DNA from: DAOTVX01 sp034436015
GTDB taxonomy: Bacteria > Chloroflexota > Anaerolineae > Anaerolineales > Villigracilaceae
DNA: 60,477 bases
Assembly: GCA_034436015.1 (NCBI GenBank)
Contig: DAOTWG010000038.1
Span: 1 to 60,477 of the forward strand
Direction: 5' to 3'
Positions 52,588 through 60,477 of this stretch are shown here, in pieces. The notes under the pieces were generated by a model. That model was given only the letters and a program-made list of their open reading frames with translations, searched no databases and was not told the origin of the DNA. Made by a program: the position numbers and the translations under genes. Within the stretch, counting starts at the first letter, position 1. Every line of letters begins with the position of its first letter.

Positions 52588-53096
52588 TTGTCTGTCCCCA
52601 ATGCCAACACCATGAGATGGACGGCGCTATCTTTTGCAGCGAATGCAGCGCGCAATTGGTCAACGCCGCGCCTGTGGACACCCATCGCATCGAGAGAGCC
52701 GACCATGAAAAAAGACAACACAACACATCGCCACCCGCCTCTGCAGTGCCCTTGCCAAAAGCCTGGATCTCGTTGCATATTCTGGATAGCGGCTATATCC
52801 TGCCGCTGGCCGACCGCGCCGAATTCACCCTCGGCCGCGTGGTAGACGGTCAACCCATCATGCCAGACGTAGATTTGACGCCACACAATGCCTACGCGTG
52901 CGGCGTTTCACGGCTCCACGCGATCCTAAAACTTGTGGACAATCAAATCGTAGTGATGGACTTAGATTCCTCGAACGGCACCTATGTCAACGGCGTCCGT
53001 ATCCCGCCTCACGTGGAGACCCCTCTTGTGCATGGCGATGTGATTGCCCTCGGGAAACTGAAGATTCAGGTACTCTTCAGCCGAGTTCACTCATAG
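52584..53096 (+). CDS. Zinc-ribbon FHA-domain protein
   Basis: The 170-residue product begins with a short zinc ribbon (CPQCQ and CSEC, residues 4-21), then a linker and an FHA domain (FTLGRVVDGQ, GVSRLHAILKL, LDSSNGTYVNG). FHA domains bind phosphothreonine peptides, so this is the reader of the operon. It starts in an ATGA overlap with the J/vWA gene. The soluble form contrasts with the membrane-anchored FHA protein at 28839. Confidence 0.9.
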   Translation: MIVCPQCQHHEMDGAIFCSECSAQLVNAAPVDTHRIERADHEKRQHNTSPPASAVPLPKAWISLHILDSGYILPLADRAEFTLGRVVDGQPIMPDVDLTPHNAYACGVSRLHAILKLVDNQIVVMDLDSSNGTYVNGVRIPPHVETPLVHGDVIALGKLKIQVLFSRVHS

Positions 53097-53150
53097 GTTT
53101 CCTCCCAAAGTAAAGACACTTCTTCGTAAAGTGAGACAGGAAGCAGAAGT

Positions 53151-53399
53151 ATGGCGCAAACAATTATCCTCCACATCCCCAATGAAGACCCCATTATGGG
53201 TGAAGTAGACGAATTGCCGAAACCGGCAGATACCGTCATCACCGTCCACAATCCCCGCCGTCGCGATGGAAAAGATTTACACTACCTAGCCAGTGATGTA
53301 GTCACCGTCATCTGGCCAATCAACCAGGTATCGTTTATCGAAGTCCTGCCCTCGGCTGGCGAAGAAGAGATCATCGGCTTCGTGCGCGAAGAACGATAA
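53151..53399 (+). CDS. Small protein of unknown function before the response regulator
   Basis: The 82-residue product is not recognised. It is acidic, beta-rich (IILHIPNEDPIMGEVDEL, DTVITVHNPRRRDG, VVTVIWPINQVSFIEVL) and soluble. ACAGGAAG lies upstream of the ATG. It precedes the OmpR regulator by ten bases and is probably in the same transcript. Confidence 0.7.
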   Translation: MAQTIILHIPNEDPIMGEVDELPKPADTVITVHNPRRRDGKDLHYLASDVVTVIWPINQVSFIEVLPSAGEEEIIGFVREER

Positions 53400-53409
53400 A
53401 TCGATAACC

Positions 53410-54126
53410 ATGGACGAAGACCTAAAACGATACAAAATTCTGGTGGCAGACGATGAAGAACGCATGGTACGCTTCATCCGTCTCAACCTGGAACACGACG
53501 GTTTTCGCGTCGTAGATGCTTTCAACGGGAAGCAGGCACTCGAGCGATTGCGTGATGAAACTCCCGACTTGGTCCTGCTCGATGTCATGATGCCAGATCT
53601 GGATGGCTTCGAGGTACTGCGCATGATTCGAGAAATCAGCAACGTGCCGGTCATCATGCTAACCGCGCGAGGGGACGAGGATGACCGTGTGCGCGGCCTG
53701 GAATTAGGCGCAGATGACTATATCACCAAGCCGTTCAGCCCGCGTGAGATGGTCAGCCGGGTCAAGGCGGTCTTGCGACGCACCGAAGCCGCCGGCGGCA
53801 CTATGCACGGCCTGATTGAAGTAGATGATCGTCTGAAAATTGACTTCGACCGCCGCGAAATCTGGCTAGAAGGGAAACTCGTCAAACTACGGCCAACCGA
53901 ATATCGTTTGCTATACCATCTGGTGCAAAACGCCGGTTGGGTGCTGACGCATGACCAGTTGCTGACGCGCGTCTGGGGTTACGAATATCGCGATGAGCCA
54001 CATTATGTGCGCCTCTACATCAACTACCTACGCCAGAAACTAGAGAAAGATCCGGCAAACCCCCAATACATTCTGACCGAGCGCGGGATCGGCTATCGCT
54101 TCGTGGACTTTCGGCGCGAAAAATGA
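53410..54126 (+). CDS. OmpR/PhoB-family response regulator
   Basis: The 238-residue product has a receiver (VADDEE, phosphoacceptor Asp in LLDVMMPDLDG, TKPFSPRE) and a winged-helix domain (LRPTEYRLLYHLV, VWGYEYRDEPHYVRLYINYLRQKLE). No kinase gene is adjacent, so its partner is elsewhere. Confidence 0.93.
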   Translation: MDEDLKRYKILVADDEERMVRFIRLNLEHDGFRVVDAFNGKQALERLRDETPDLVLLDVMMPDLDGFEVLRMIREISNVPVIMLTARGDEDDRVRGLELGADDYITKPFSPREMVSRVKAVLRRTEAAGGTMHGLIEVDDRLKIDFDRREIWLEGKLVKLRPTEYRLLYHLVQNAGWVLTHDQLLTRVWGYEYRDEPHYVRLYINYLRQKLEKDPANPQYILTERGIGYRFVDFRREK

Positions 54127-54148
54127 CGCGAGCAAGAGGAGAAAAGAA

Positions 54149-54817
54149 ATGCCCAGACAGACGATTCTGTTGGTAGACGATCACGAAGTAGTCCGCCTGG
54201 GATTGAAGGCGTTGCTGCAACGCTACCCGCAATTCGAGGTGGTGGGCGAGGCGGCTACCGCACGCGAAGCCATTGATTTCGTTGCCGCCAAGCGCCCGGA
54301 CGTAGTCCTCATGGACATTCGCCTGCCGGGAACTTCGGGGATTGAGGCTTGCGAGGAAATTACCTCCCGTTTCCCGAATACGCGCGTGTTGATGTTGACG
54401 TCCTACGCCGAAGACGAAATGCTCTTTTCAGCGATTCGCGCCGGAGCATCCGGCTATGTGCTGAAGCAAATCGGCAGTGAAGACTTAATACGCGCCCTGG
54501 AGGCTGTGGCGCGCGGGGAGGCGCTGCTCGACCCAGCGGTTACTCAGCGCGTATTCCAAGAGGTGCGCCGCGCCGCGCGCGAGGAAGAAGCCGCCGCTTT
54601 TGCTGCGCTCAGCCAACAGGAAAAACACGTCCTCTTGCTCGTCTCCGAGGGGAAAACGAATCGCGAAATCGCCCAGATTCTGTTCCTCGGCGAGGGAACG
54701 GTACGCAACTACGTCTCCAGCATCCTCTCCAAACTGGGGGTGAGCAATCGCGCAGAGGCTGCCGCTTACGCAGTCGAATATAACCTGCGAGAGTATGTCT
54801 CGCTACCGCATGCATGA
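54149..54817 (+). CDS. NarL/FixJ-family response regulator (DevR-like)
   Basis: The 222-residue product has a receiver (LLVDDHEVVRLGLKAL, Asp in VLMDIRLPG, Lys in VLKQIG) and a LuxR-type helix-turn-helix (SEGKTNREIAQILFLGEGTVRNYVSSIL split at residues about 167-195). Partners of such regulators are HisKA_3 kinases like the broken one at 58205. GAGGAG precedes the ATG. Confidence 0.92.
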   Translation: MPRQTILLVDDHEVVRLGLKALLQRYPQFEVVGEAATAREAIDFVAAKRPDVVLMDIRLPGTSGIEACEEITSRFPNTRVLMLTSYAEDEMLFSAIRAGASGYVLKQIGSEDLIRALEAVARGEALLDPAVTQRVFQEVRRAAREEEAAAFAALSQQEKHVLLLVSEGKTNREIAQILFLGEGTVRNYVSSILSKLGVSNRAEAAAYAVEYNLREYVSLPHA

Positions 54818-54826
54818 CCTCCGTTG

Positions 54827-55619
54827 TTAGCGCGTGTCTCTCACGCCTCGTTGTCGCAAAGCTTCATACAGGACAATAGCCGTAGCCGCGGCAACGTTCA
54901 AAGAATTGACATGGTCTCGCATGGGAAGGGAATGCGCTCTTTCCAATCCGCTTGTCTCAACCAGAAATCGGTTAACCCTTCATCTTCCGCTCCAACAGCA
55001 ATACACAGCGGTTGACTCAGATCAATTTCGGTATAGAGGACATTCGCTTGCGGTGTAGTCGCCAAGATGGGAATGCCGTGGCGCGCAGGAAGGATAGAGC
55101 CTTCTCGTTGCCAGTTTCCACAACAGGAACTGTAAAGAGCGCGCCGCGGCTGGTGCGCACCACGCTCGGATTGTAGAGGTCGGCACGCGCGTCGCAAACA
55201 AGCAAGGCGTCTACGCCGGCCGCGTCGGCCATGCGCAAAATGGCGCCCAGACTGCCGGGTTTTTCGACAGCCTCGGTCAACACCAAGAGAGGCGTTTCCG
55301 AAAGGCGCAGTTCCGTCAAAGCACAACGTGGCAACAGAAAAATTGCCAGCCAACCATCCGGGTTTTCCCGATAGGACATTTTTTCGAACGCCTCCCTACC
55401 GACCGTCGCCGGTCGCAAGGCCTGCAACGATTCGGGAAATTCTCGCGCCAACGACTCGCACAAGAAAACTTGAATAGGATGCAAATCGCTGCGAAGCGCC
55501 AGTGTGAGTTCGTAACAGCCCTCCACAAGCATGGCGTTTTCACGCTGACGAAAACGCCGTTCACGCAACCGAACCGCATACTTCACGCGCTCGTTGTGAG
55601 GGTTGACAATATCAGGCAT
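54827..55619 (-). pseudogene. SpoU/TrmH-family rRNA methyltransferase, two frameshifts
   Basis: The first frame (from the ATG at 55619) encodes the substrate-binding N-terminus (NPHNERVKYAVRLRERRFR) and the knot entry (VEKPGSLGAILRMADAAGVDAL, VRTSRGALF). The homology then moves to a second frame near 55080 (HGIPILATTPQ, AVGAEDEGLTDFWL) and to a third near 54930 (IPMRDHVNSLNVAAATAIVL, ending at 54827). The first shift is explained by loss of one base near GCGCGCCACGG, the second by a TTCCC duplication. All functional segments survive, so sequencing error and recent decay are both possible. Family function is 2'-O-methylation of rRNA. Confidence 0.8.
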
Positions 55620-56523
55620 CATCTCCCTCCGGAATACGCTCGCGAAGAAACGCACCCATTTTTTCGATGGATTGTCCCGCTTCAGGAACGAAGGGCGCGA
55701 AGATGGGAAAGACATGCCACATGCCCGGCCAGATTTCAAGCGTCACATCCACGCCGGCAGCCTGCATCTTGACCGCCAAGCGACGCGAATCATCGAGCAA
55801 CACTTCCCGTTCGCCCACGTGAATAAGAGTCGGCGGTAAGGCATGCAAGTCGGCGAAGAGCGGTGAGAGAAGAGGGTGATCGGGTGGGTAATCGCCGGTA
55901 TAGTAACGAACGCAGGGCGTCTCACGCCAATGCAGCACAGGGTCCACATCGGCCAGCGCGCGAATGCTCTCGCCGGAAAACGTCAGGTCTGTCCAGGGAG
56001 AGAGGCAAACAAGCGCGGCAGGCAACGGCGCCCTATCGTCGCGCAGACGAAGAGCGGTCGCCAAAGCCAGCCCGCCGCCGGCCGAATCGCCCGCAAGCAC
56101 AATGCGGTTGGAGGGAATTCCTTCCTCACGCAACCAGAAGTACGAGGCAAGAGCGTCTTCCAGCGCGGCCGGAAAAGGATATTCAGGAGCCAGGCGGTAA
56201 TCCACCAGCAAAACCCGCGCTCGCGCGGCAATGGCCAAGCGCGCTGCCAGACCACGATGCGTATTCGGTGAGCAGAAACAATACCCTCCCCCATGCAGAT
56301 AAAGAATAACTCGCGAGGCCGCTTGGCGGGATGATTCAACCCATTCCGCGTGGACGCCGTGCGCTTGTACACTGCGGACGACGATCTCCCTCGGCAACCG
56401 AATCCCCCGCCTCCCAAGCTCATCCAGACGGGTGCGCCGCTCCTGAAGTAACAATCGCTCGCTCAAGGCATCCGTAATACGTTGCAACGTCCGGGCAAGA
56501 ATCTGACTGCGTAGACTTGGCAT
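55612..56523 (-). CDS. Alpha/beta-hydrolase esterase (hormone-sensitive lipase family)
   Basis: The 303-residue product has the oxyanion motif YLHGGGYCF, nucleophile Ser in LAGDSAGGGLA, catalytic Asp in LLDDSRR and His in GMWHVFP. It hydrolyses short acyl esters; substrate unknown. Its stop overlaps the start of the SpoU gene by a few bases. No signal peptide. Confidence 0.92.
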   Translation of the reverse strand: MPSLRSQILARTLQRITDALSERLLLQERRTRLDELGRRGIRLPREIVVRSVQAHGVHAEWVESSRQAASRVILYLHGGGYCFCSPNTHRGLAARLAIAARARVLLVDYRLAPEYPFPAALEDALASYFWLREEGIPSNRIVLAGDSAGGGLALATALRLRDDRAPLPAALVCLSPWTDLTFSGESIRALADVDPVLHWRETPCVRYYTGDYPPDHPLLSPLFADLHALPPTLIHVGEREVLLDDSRRLAVKMQAAGVDVTLEIWPGMWHVFPIFAPFVPEAGQSIEKMGAFLRERIPEGDDA

Positions 56524-56570
56524 TTCTCTCCTGCGAAAAGGCGACAGGCGCGCTATGGAATGTGCACGGC

Positions 56571-57158
56571 TTAAAGACCGGACGGCAAGGAAGCGTCAAG
56601 AGGAATACCGGGCAATCGGCCGTTTGCATACGCCGTAACCGTTTCGATGTCAGCTTGGATGGCTGGCATAGGAAAAGGACCTGTCAGCGGGAACCACGTC
56701 AACGTTTGCAAATCATCCTCCGCGCTTAACGCGCCTCCGGCAGGAGTTGCCAGAAGGACAACGATCAGGAAGTGATAGGCGGGAGGGAGAAAAGCGGAGT
56801 GAACATCCAGAATAGCACGAATCCGCACTTGCAAACCGGTCTCTTCGGCAACTTCACGCGCGGCGGCAGTGATAAAGTCTTCATCGAACTCGATGTACCC
56901 GCTGGGCAATGCCCATTTCCCTCGTTCGGGGTCGCCGCTGCGCTGGCCGAACAGGACGCGCCCATCTTCAACGACAAGGACAGAAACCGTCGGCGCCGGG
57001 TTGCGAAAATGCACATACCCACAGGCCGGACAAGCCAGGCGCTCACGCGGACCGACCACCCGTGGAATCAGATTCGCGCGGCAAAGCGGACAATACCTGA
57101 ACTTATCCGGCGCATGTTCTTTTTTCCAATCATACGTGGCGAAAATCCGCTTGATCAC
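56571..57158 (-). CDS. Nudix hydrolase with N-terminal zinc ribbon
   Basis: The 195-residue product has CPLC and CPAC pairs (residues 23-47) and a Nudix box GYIEFDEDFITAAAREVAEE. The layout is that of NudC-like or ADP-ribose/NADH pyrophosphatase-related proteins but shorter. The GTG at 57158 has AGGAG seven bases upstream; TGG-TAGACT (57204-57196) is a likely -10. Confidence 0.9.
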   Translation of the reverse strand: MIKRIFATYDWKKEHAPDKFRYCPLCRANLIPRVVGPRERLACPACGYVHFRNPAPTVSVLVVEDGRVLFGQRSGDPERGKWALPSGYIEFDEDFITAAAREVAEETGLQVRIRAILDVHSAFLPPAYHFLIVVLLATPAGGALSAEDDLQTLTWFPLTGPFPMPAIQADIETVTAYANGRLPGIPLDASLPSGL

Positions 57159-57261
57159 AACCTTGCTCCTAAAAAGAGAAGTGCTTCGTTGCTAGAGTCT
57201 ACCACAAGCGGTCCGCGCAAGAGAGGCAAACGGCAAAAAACACTACCACAAGCACGTGCAT

Positions 57262-57267
57262 TATAAT
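57262..57267 (+). promoter_or_regulatory. -10 element of msrA
   Basis: TATAAT, start near 57274, followed by GAGGAG and the ATG at 57292. Confidence 0.55.
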
Positions 57268-57291
57268 TGGCCTCAACGAGGAGCAAAGACC

Positions 57292-57840
57292 ATGACGGAC
57301 AATCGAGAAATTGCTACCCTGGCAGGAGGCTGTTTCTGGTGTCTTGAAGCCGTGTTCGACGAACTGGATGGCGTCTTGCACGTTCAATCCGGCTATAGCG
57401 GTGGCCATGTGGAACACCCAACCTACGAGCAAGTCTGTCGCGGCGATACAGGCCATGCAGAAGCTGTACAAATATCCTTTGACCCCAACGTGATTTCCTA
57501 TCGCGATTTACTTCAGATTTTCTTTGCTATCCATGATCCAACGACCTTGAATCGCCAGGGGTCGGATGTCGGCGCGCAGTATCGGTCCGCGATTTTCTAC
57601 CATAACAAGGAACAGCGACAAATCGCCGAAGCCCTCATTGCCGATTTGACCCGCCAGCAAATCTGGAATCAACCAATTGTGACCGAGGTGACGCCCTTCC
57701 AATTTTTCTACCCAGCGGAGGACTACCATCGAGACTACTTCGCCCACCACCCCAACCAACCATACTGTCAGGCAGCTATTGCGCCAAAAATCGCCAAATT
57801 CCGTAAACAGTTCCGAAATCGGCTGAAGAAAACAACTTAA
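57292..57840 (+). CDS. msrA: Peptide-methionine (S)-S-oxide reductase
   Basis: The 182-residue product has the catalytic GGCFWCLEAVF (Cys near residue 12), SGYSGG, GDTGHAEAVQ and YHRDYF. It reduces methionine-S-sulfoxide in proteins. The ATG at 57292 follows GAGGAGC. Confidence 0.96.
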   Translation: MTDNREIATLAGGCFWCLEAVFDELDGVLHVQSGYSGGHVEHPTYEQVCRGDTGHAEAVQISFDPNVISYRDLLQIFFAIHDPTTLNRQGSDVGAQYRSAIFYHNKEQRQIAEALIADLTRQQIWNQPIVTEVTPFQFFYPAEDYHRDYFAHHPNQPYCQAAIAPKIAKFRKQFRNRLKKTT

Positions 57841-57873
57841 AGAACACTTACCGACGAGTTTTCCGCCCGCAGT

Positions 57874-57907
57874 CTGCCACGCTTCTCATCGCGCGGCAGG
57901 TTTTTTT
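57874..57907 (+). terminator. Intrinsic terminator after msrA
   Basis: CTGCCACGC (57874-57882) pairs with GCGCGGCAG (57891-57899, one mismatch), followed by GTTTTTTT. Confidence 0.88.
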
Positions 57908-58204
57908 ACGTTCGAGTATCGAGGCAGGCGCTCGGCGGATATCTAGAAAACGGCGGTACTCTCTCCCGTCCATCCACCCGAAGCTGGCAGAGAAAAGGCC
58001 GCCATCGCGAAGGCAATCGCACTGTACAATCTACCCATCCGCCACCATCATTTGACACTAAAAGCATCAATGCCAAGAGAAAGCAACGAACCCGATCAAA
58101 ATGCACAATCTATTATCTGATTCCACGCGCGCATTGCGTGCTTTTTTCCTAATGTGTGCTACGCTAAGAACGCTGCTTATTACGATATCTATCCATCTTC
58201 GACT
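57908..58204. other. Intergenic region before the broken sensor kinase
   Basis: No gene is supported. It carries the extended -10 TGC-TACGCT at 58157-58165, after a T-run, as a likely promoter for the kinase gene. TACAAT at 58025 and TTGACA at 58052 are isolated elements without partners. Confidence 0.45.
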
Positions 58205-60477
58205 GTGGTTCGCAAACTTCTCGTTCTCTTCCTCTTCGCCTTCCTCCTCCCCGCCTCCCCCACCGCCGCTCAATCCAGCCTGCGCTTCGACCGCCTCGAC
58301 CGCCGCACCGGCCAGGCGACCCACTTCCGCCACGACCTCGCCGACCCCCCTCCAGCCTGAGCCACGACCACGTCACCGCCCTTTACGAGGACTCGCGCCG
58401 CAACCTGTGGATCGGCGCCCAGACCGGCCTCGACCGCCGCGCCGACCGCTTCGAGCACGTTACCTGGGAGGGCGGCGGCGCGGTCAAGGTCATCCTCGAA
58501 GATGCGGACGGCGCGCTCCTGCGCCTCGACCTCAAAACCCTGACCTTTGCCCCTTACGCCTTCGCTGGCGCGCCGGACGGCTTTCCCAACACCTACGGCG
58601 TGCGCGCCCTACTCCAGACCCGCGACGGCGCACTCTGGCTCGGCGCCTACAACGGTCTGGCGCGCTTCGATAGGCAAACCGAGACCTTCACCCAATACCG
58701 CGCCGACCCCGCCAACCCGCGCGCCCTGAGCCACGATTTCGTCTGGTCGCTCTATGAGGACGCGGCCGGCCGTCTCTGGGTCGGCACGCACGCCGGTCTG
58801 AACCGCCTGGAGTGGCCATGCGGCCGCGCCGGCGCCTGCGAACCGTCCTTCACCGTCTTCACCACCGAGGACGGCCTGCCGGATGACTCCATCATCGGCA
58901 TCCTGGGCGATGAGAACGGGGAGTTGTGGCTGGCGACCATGGGCGGCGGCCTGGCCGTCTTCGACCCGCAGACCAGCGCGGCGCGCGCCTACACCGTGGC
59001 CGACGGCCTGCAAGAGAGTGCCTTCATCATCGGGGCGGCCTCCCGCGCCGCCGACGGCGAGATGCTGTTCGGCGGCGTGAATGGCTTCAACGCCTTCTAC
59101 CCCGCGCGTCTCACAGCCAACCCCGTCCCGCCGCCGCTCGTCCTGACCGACTTCCGCGTCTTCGACCGGCCGCACCCCCTAGAGAGCGGCCTGCAGAACG
59201 GCGTCGAAATCCATCTCACCCATCGCGAGCATTTCTTCGCCTTCGAGTTCGCCGCCCTCGACTTCACCGACCCGGCGCGCAACCAGTACGCCTACCGTCT
59301 GGAAGGCTTCGACCCCGAGTGGGTCTATTGCGGCACGCGCCGCTACGCCAGTTACACCAATCTGCCGCCCGGCCGCTACGTCTTCCGCGTCCGTGCCTCC
59401 AACAGCGACCGCGTCTGGAACGAGGAGGGCCTCGCCGTGGCGGTGGTCATCGAGCCGGCCTTCTGGCAGACCTGGTGGTTCCGCTTGCTGGTGGGGCTGG
59501 CCGCGCTTGGGCTGGCTTCGGTGTACCTCGGCAGGCGAATGCGCTACGTGGCCGCGCTGCGCGAGAGCGAGGCGCGTTTCCGCGTCCTGTTCGAGAACGC
59601 TCCGGTGGGCGTCTGCGAGGCGGACTTCAGCCGCGACCCGCCCGAAGCGCGTCATCTCAACCCGCGCTGAGCGCGCCTGTTTGGTGTAGGACAGGCTTTC
59701 CAGCCTGTCAAAAAACAGGCTCTCCAGCCCGTCGAGACAGAAAGGACAGCCTCGAAAGGCTGTCCTACAGCCCTTTCCTCCTGCCTGCCCGCCGAGACGT
59801 TGGCGCGCTGCCGCCTCGCCCTGACCGCCGGCGAGACCCTCACGCTGGAAACCGTCGGCCGCCGCGCCGACGGCAGCGAAATCCCCCTGCGCCTGAGCGT
59901 CGCCTCCGCCCCGCCCGGCGACCTGCTCCGCGGCATCCTGGTCGTGGAGGATATCAGCGCCGAGAAGACGCGCCGCTCCGAAAAGCAGGCCATCGCCGAG
60001 GAGCGCCGCCGCATCGCCCACGAGATTCACGACGGCCTGGCACAAGACCTGGCCGCCCTGCGCCTGCAGGTGCGGACCTGGCAGGCGCTCATCGAGCGCG
60101 ACCCGGTCCAGGCCAAGGCCGAACTGGACGGCCTGCACCGCATCCTGGGCGAGAAAATCCGCGAAGTGCGCCGCGTCCTCTTCGCCCTGCGGCCGGTGGC
60201 GTTAGAGGAACTCGGTTTCTGGGGCGCGCTGGAGAAGTTCCTGGCAGAGTTCGGCGAGCAAAACGGCCTGGCCATCTCGCTGACGGTGACGGGGGAGCGC
60301 AGCCGCCTGCCCGCCGCGCTGGAGCCGGCCTTCTTCCGCATCGTCCAAGAGGCATTGCACAACGCTGCCAAGCACGCCCAGGCGCGCCGTCTGGGTGACG
60401 CTCGACCTGCAGAAGGCAGTCGTCCTCTCCGTACGCGAGGACCGCCTGGGCTTCGACCCGGGCCGACCTGCCGCGCC
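58205..60477 (+). pseudogene. Propeller-type sensor histidine kinase, frameshifted and cut by the window edge
   Basis: A GTG at 58205 opens a signal peptide (RKLLVLFLFAFLLPASPTAAQ). The frame breaks at a C6 run (58345-58350); homology continues in another frame with two-component-regulator propeller repeats (LSHDHVTALYEDSRRNLWIG, ALLQTRDGALWLGAYNGLARF), a Y_Y_Y domain (about 59165-59460), one transmembrane helix and a PAS domain. A TGA at 59668 and an 85-bp element interrupt the PAS domain. A HisKA_3 domain (RRIAHEIHDGLAQDL) follows in frame, and another shift occurs near 60392 before a degraded ATPase G1 box (EDRLGF). GC content is much higher than in the neighbours. Confidence 0.85.
59685..59769. 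mobile_element. 85-bp palindromic element (MITE/REP-like)
   Basis: The ends TGTAGGACAG and CTGTCCTACA are perfect inverted repeats. Inside, GACAGGCTTTCCAGCCTGTC and GGACAGCCTCGAAAGGCTGT... fold as two short hairpins, and a degenerate copy ACAGGCTCTCCAGCCCGTC lies between. It lies inside the PAS region of the sensor kinase and is open in the kinase frame. No transposase is in the window. Confidence 0.75.

Noticed and set aside
59668..59670. The in-frame TGA in the kinase as a selenocysteine codon
   Set aside because: It lies in a PAS region where homologues carry ordinary residues (NPRAERLF-like), neighbouring bases suggest compensating indels, and the gene has other frameshifts.
58926..60398. 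A 490-codon open frame over the sensor kinase
   Set aside because: It encodes Arg/Pro-rich sequence without domains and is the shadow of the high-GC kinase frame.
1..60477. Prophage, integrase, restriction or CRISPR defence loci
   Set aside because: No capsid, integrase, transposase, cas or restriction-modification gene could be recognised anywhere in the window.

Overview
The window looks like chromosomal DNA of a member of the Chloroflexota (Anaerolineae / Caldilineae / Ardenticatenia-like). This is inferred from the Thr/Pro-rich linker of the first gene, the sulfhydrogenase-type NiFe hydrogenase, the FHA / PP2C / Ser-Thr kinase inventory and the extended -10 promoters. No 16S rRNA gene is present, so the placement is tentative. 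Base composition is moderately GC-rich. The last 2.3 kb is clearly richer in GC and is decayed. Coding density is high and many neighbouring genes overlap by ATGA.

Layout. 1-1230: 3' end of a secreted GH18 chitinase. 1526-6149: CRP-like box, HTH-less cyclic-nucleotide-binding protein and a four-subunit group 3b-type hydrogenase (beta, gamma, delta, alpha). 6272-10347: P5C dehydrogenase, small membrane protein, CPBP protease and GH5 glycosidase. 10427-13173: SAM-I riboswitch, metY and metA (methionine synthesis through O-acetylhomoserine). 13213-19006 (minus): amidohydrolase, two histidine kinases, an OmpR regulator and a receiver-CpaE ATPase. 19362-21306: ECF sigma factor, DegV and a small membrane protein. 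21368-23396 (minus): tRNA-Glu, class II-like purE and purF. 23469-26522 (minus): methyltransferase, lepB, deoC, a YgiT-type zinc finger and an unknown protein. 26576-29423: DprE2/DprE1-like redox pair and an FHA membrane protein. 29865-32528 (minus): HEAT-like protein and proS.

32668-36398: phoU, fmdB-like protein, RNase P RNA, a HAD phosphatase and a C-terminal processing protease. 36470-38112 (minus): UbiA-like protein and pteridine-reductase-like SDR. 38366-42109: a helicase-like protein with a degenerate Walker B, an unknown protein, a CYTH protein and aroQ. 42305-43299 (minus): SufR-like regulator and MIP18-family protein. 43445-47428: HAD, hypF and an HD-GYP response regulator. 47697-48140 (minus): smpB. 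48204-54817: a Ser/Thr kinase with PQQ propeller, PP2C phosphatase, J-domain/vWA fusion and zinc-ribbon FHA protein in a tight operon, followed by two response regulators. 54827-57158 (minus): frameshifted SpoU methyltransferase, esterase and Nudix hydrolase. 57292-57840: msrA. 58205-60477: a decayed propeller-type sensor kinase with an 85-bp palindromic element inside it.

The most system-like part is 48310-53096: kinase, phosphatase, a J-domain protein carrying a metal-binding vWA domain, and a phosphothreonine reader, all in translationally tight order. Promoters are readable at many places: TTGACA-17-TATAAT types, a recurrent TGN-extended -10, and at least three genes whose start codon lies only 6-7 nt after the -10, implying leaderless mRNAs.
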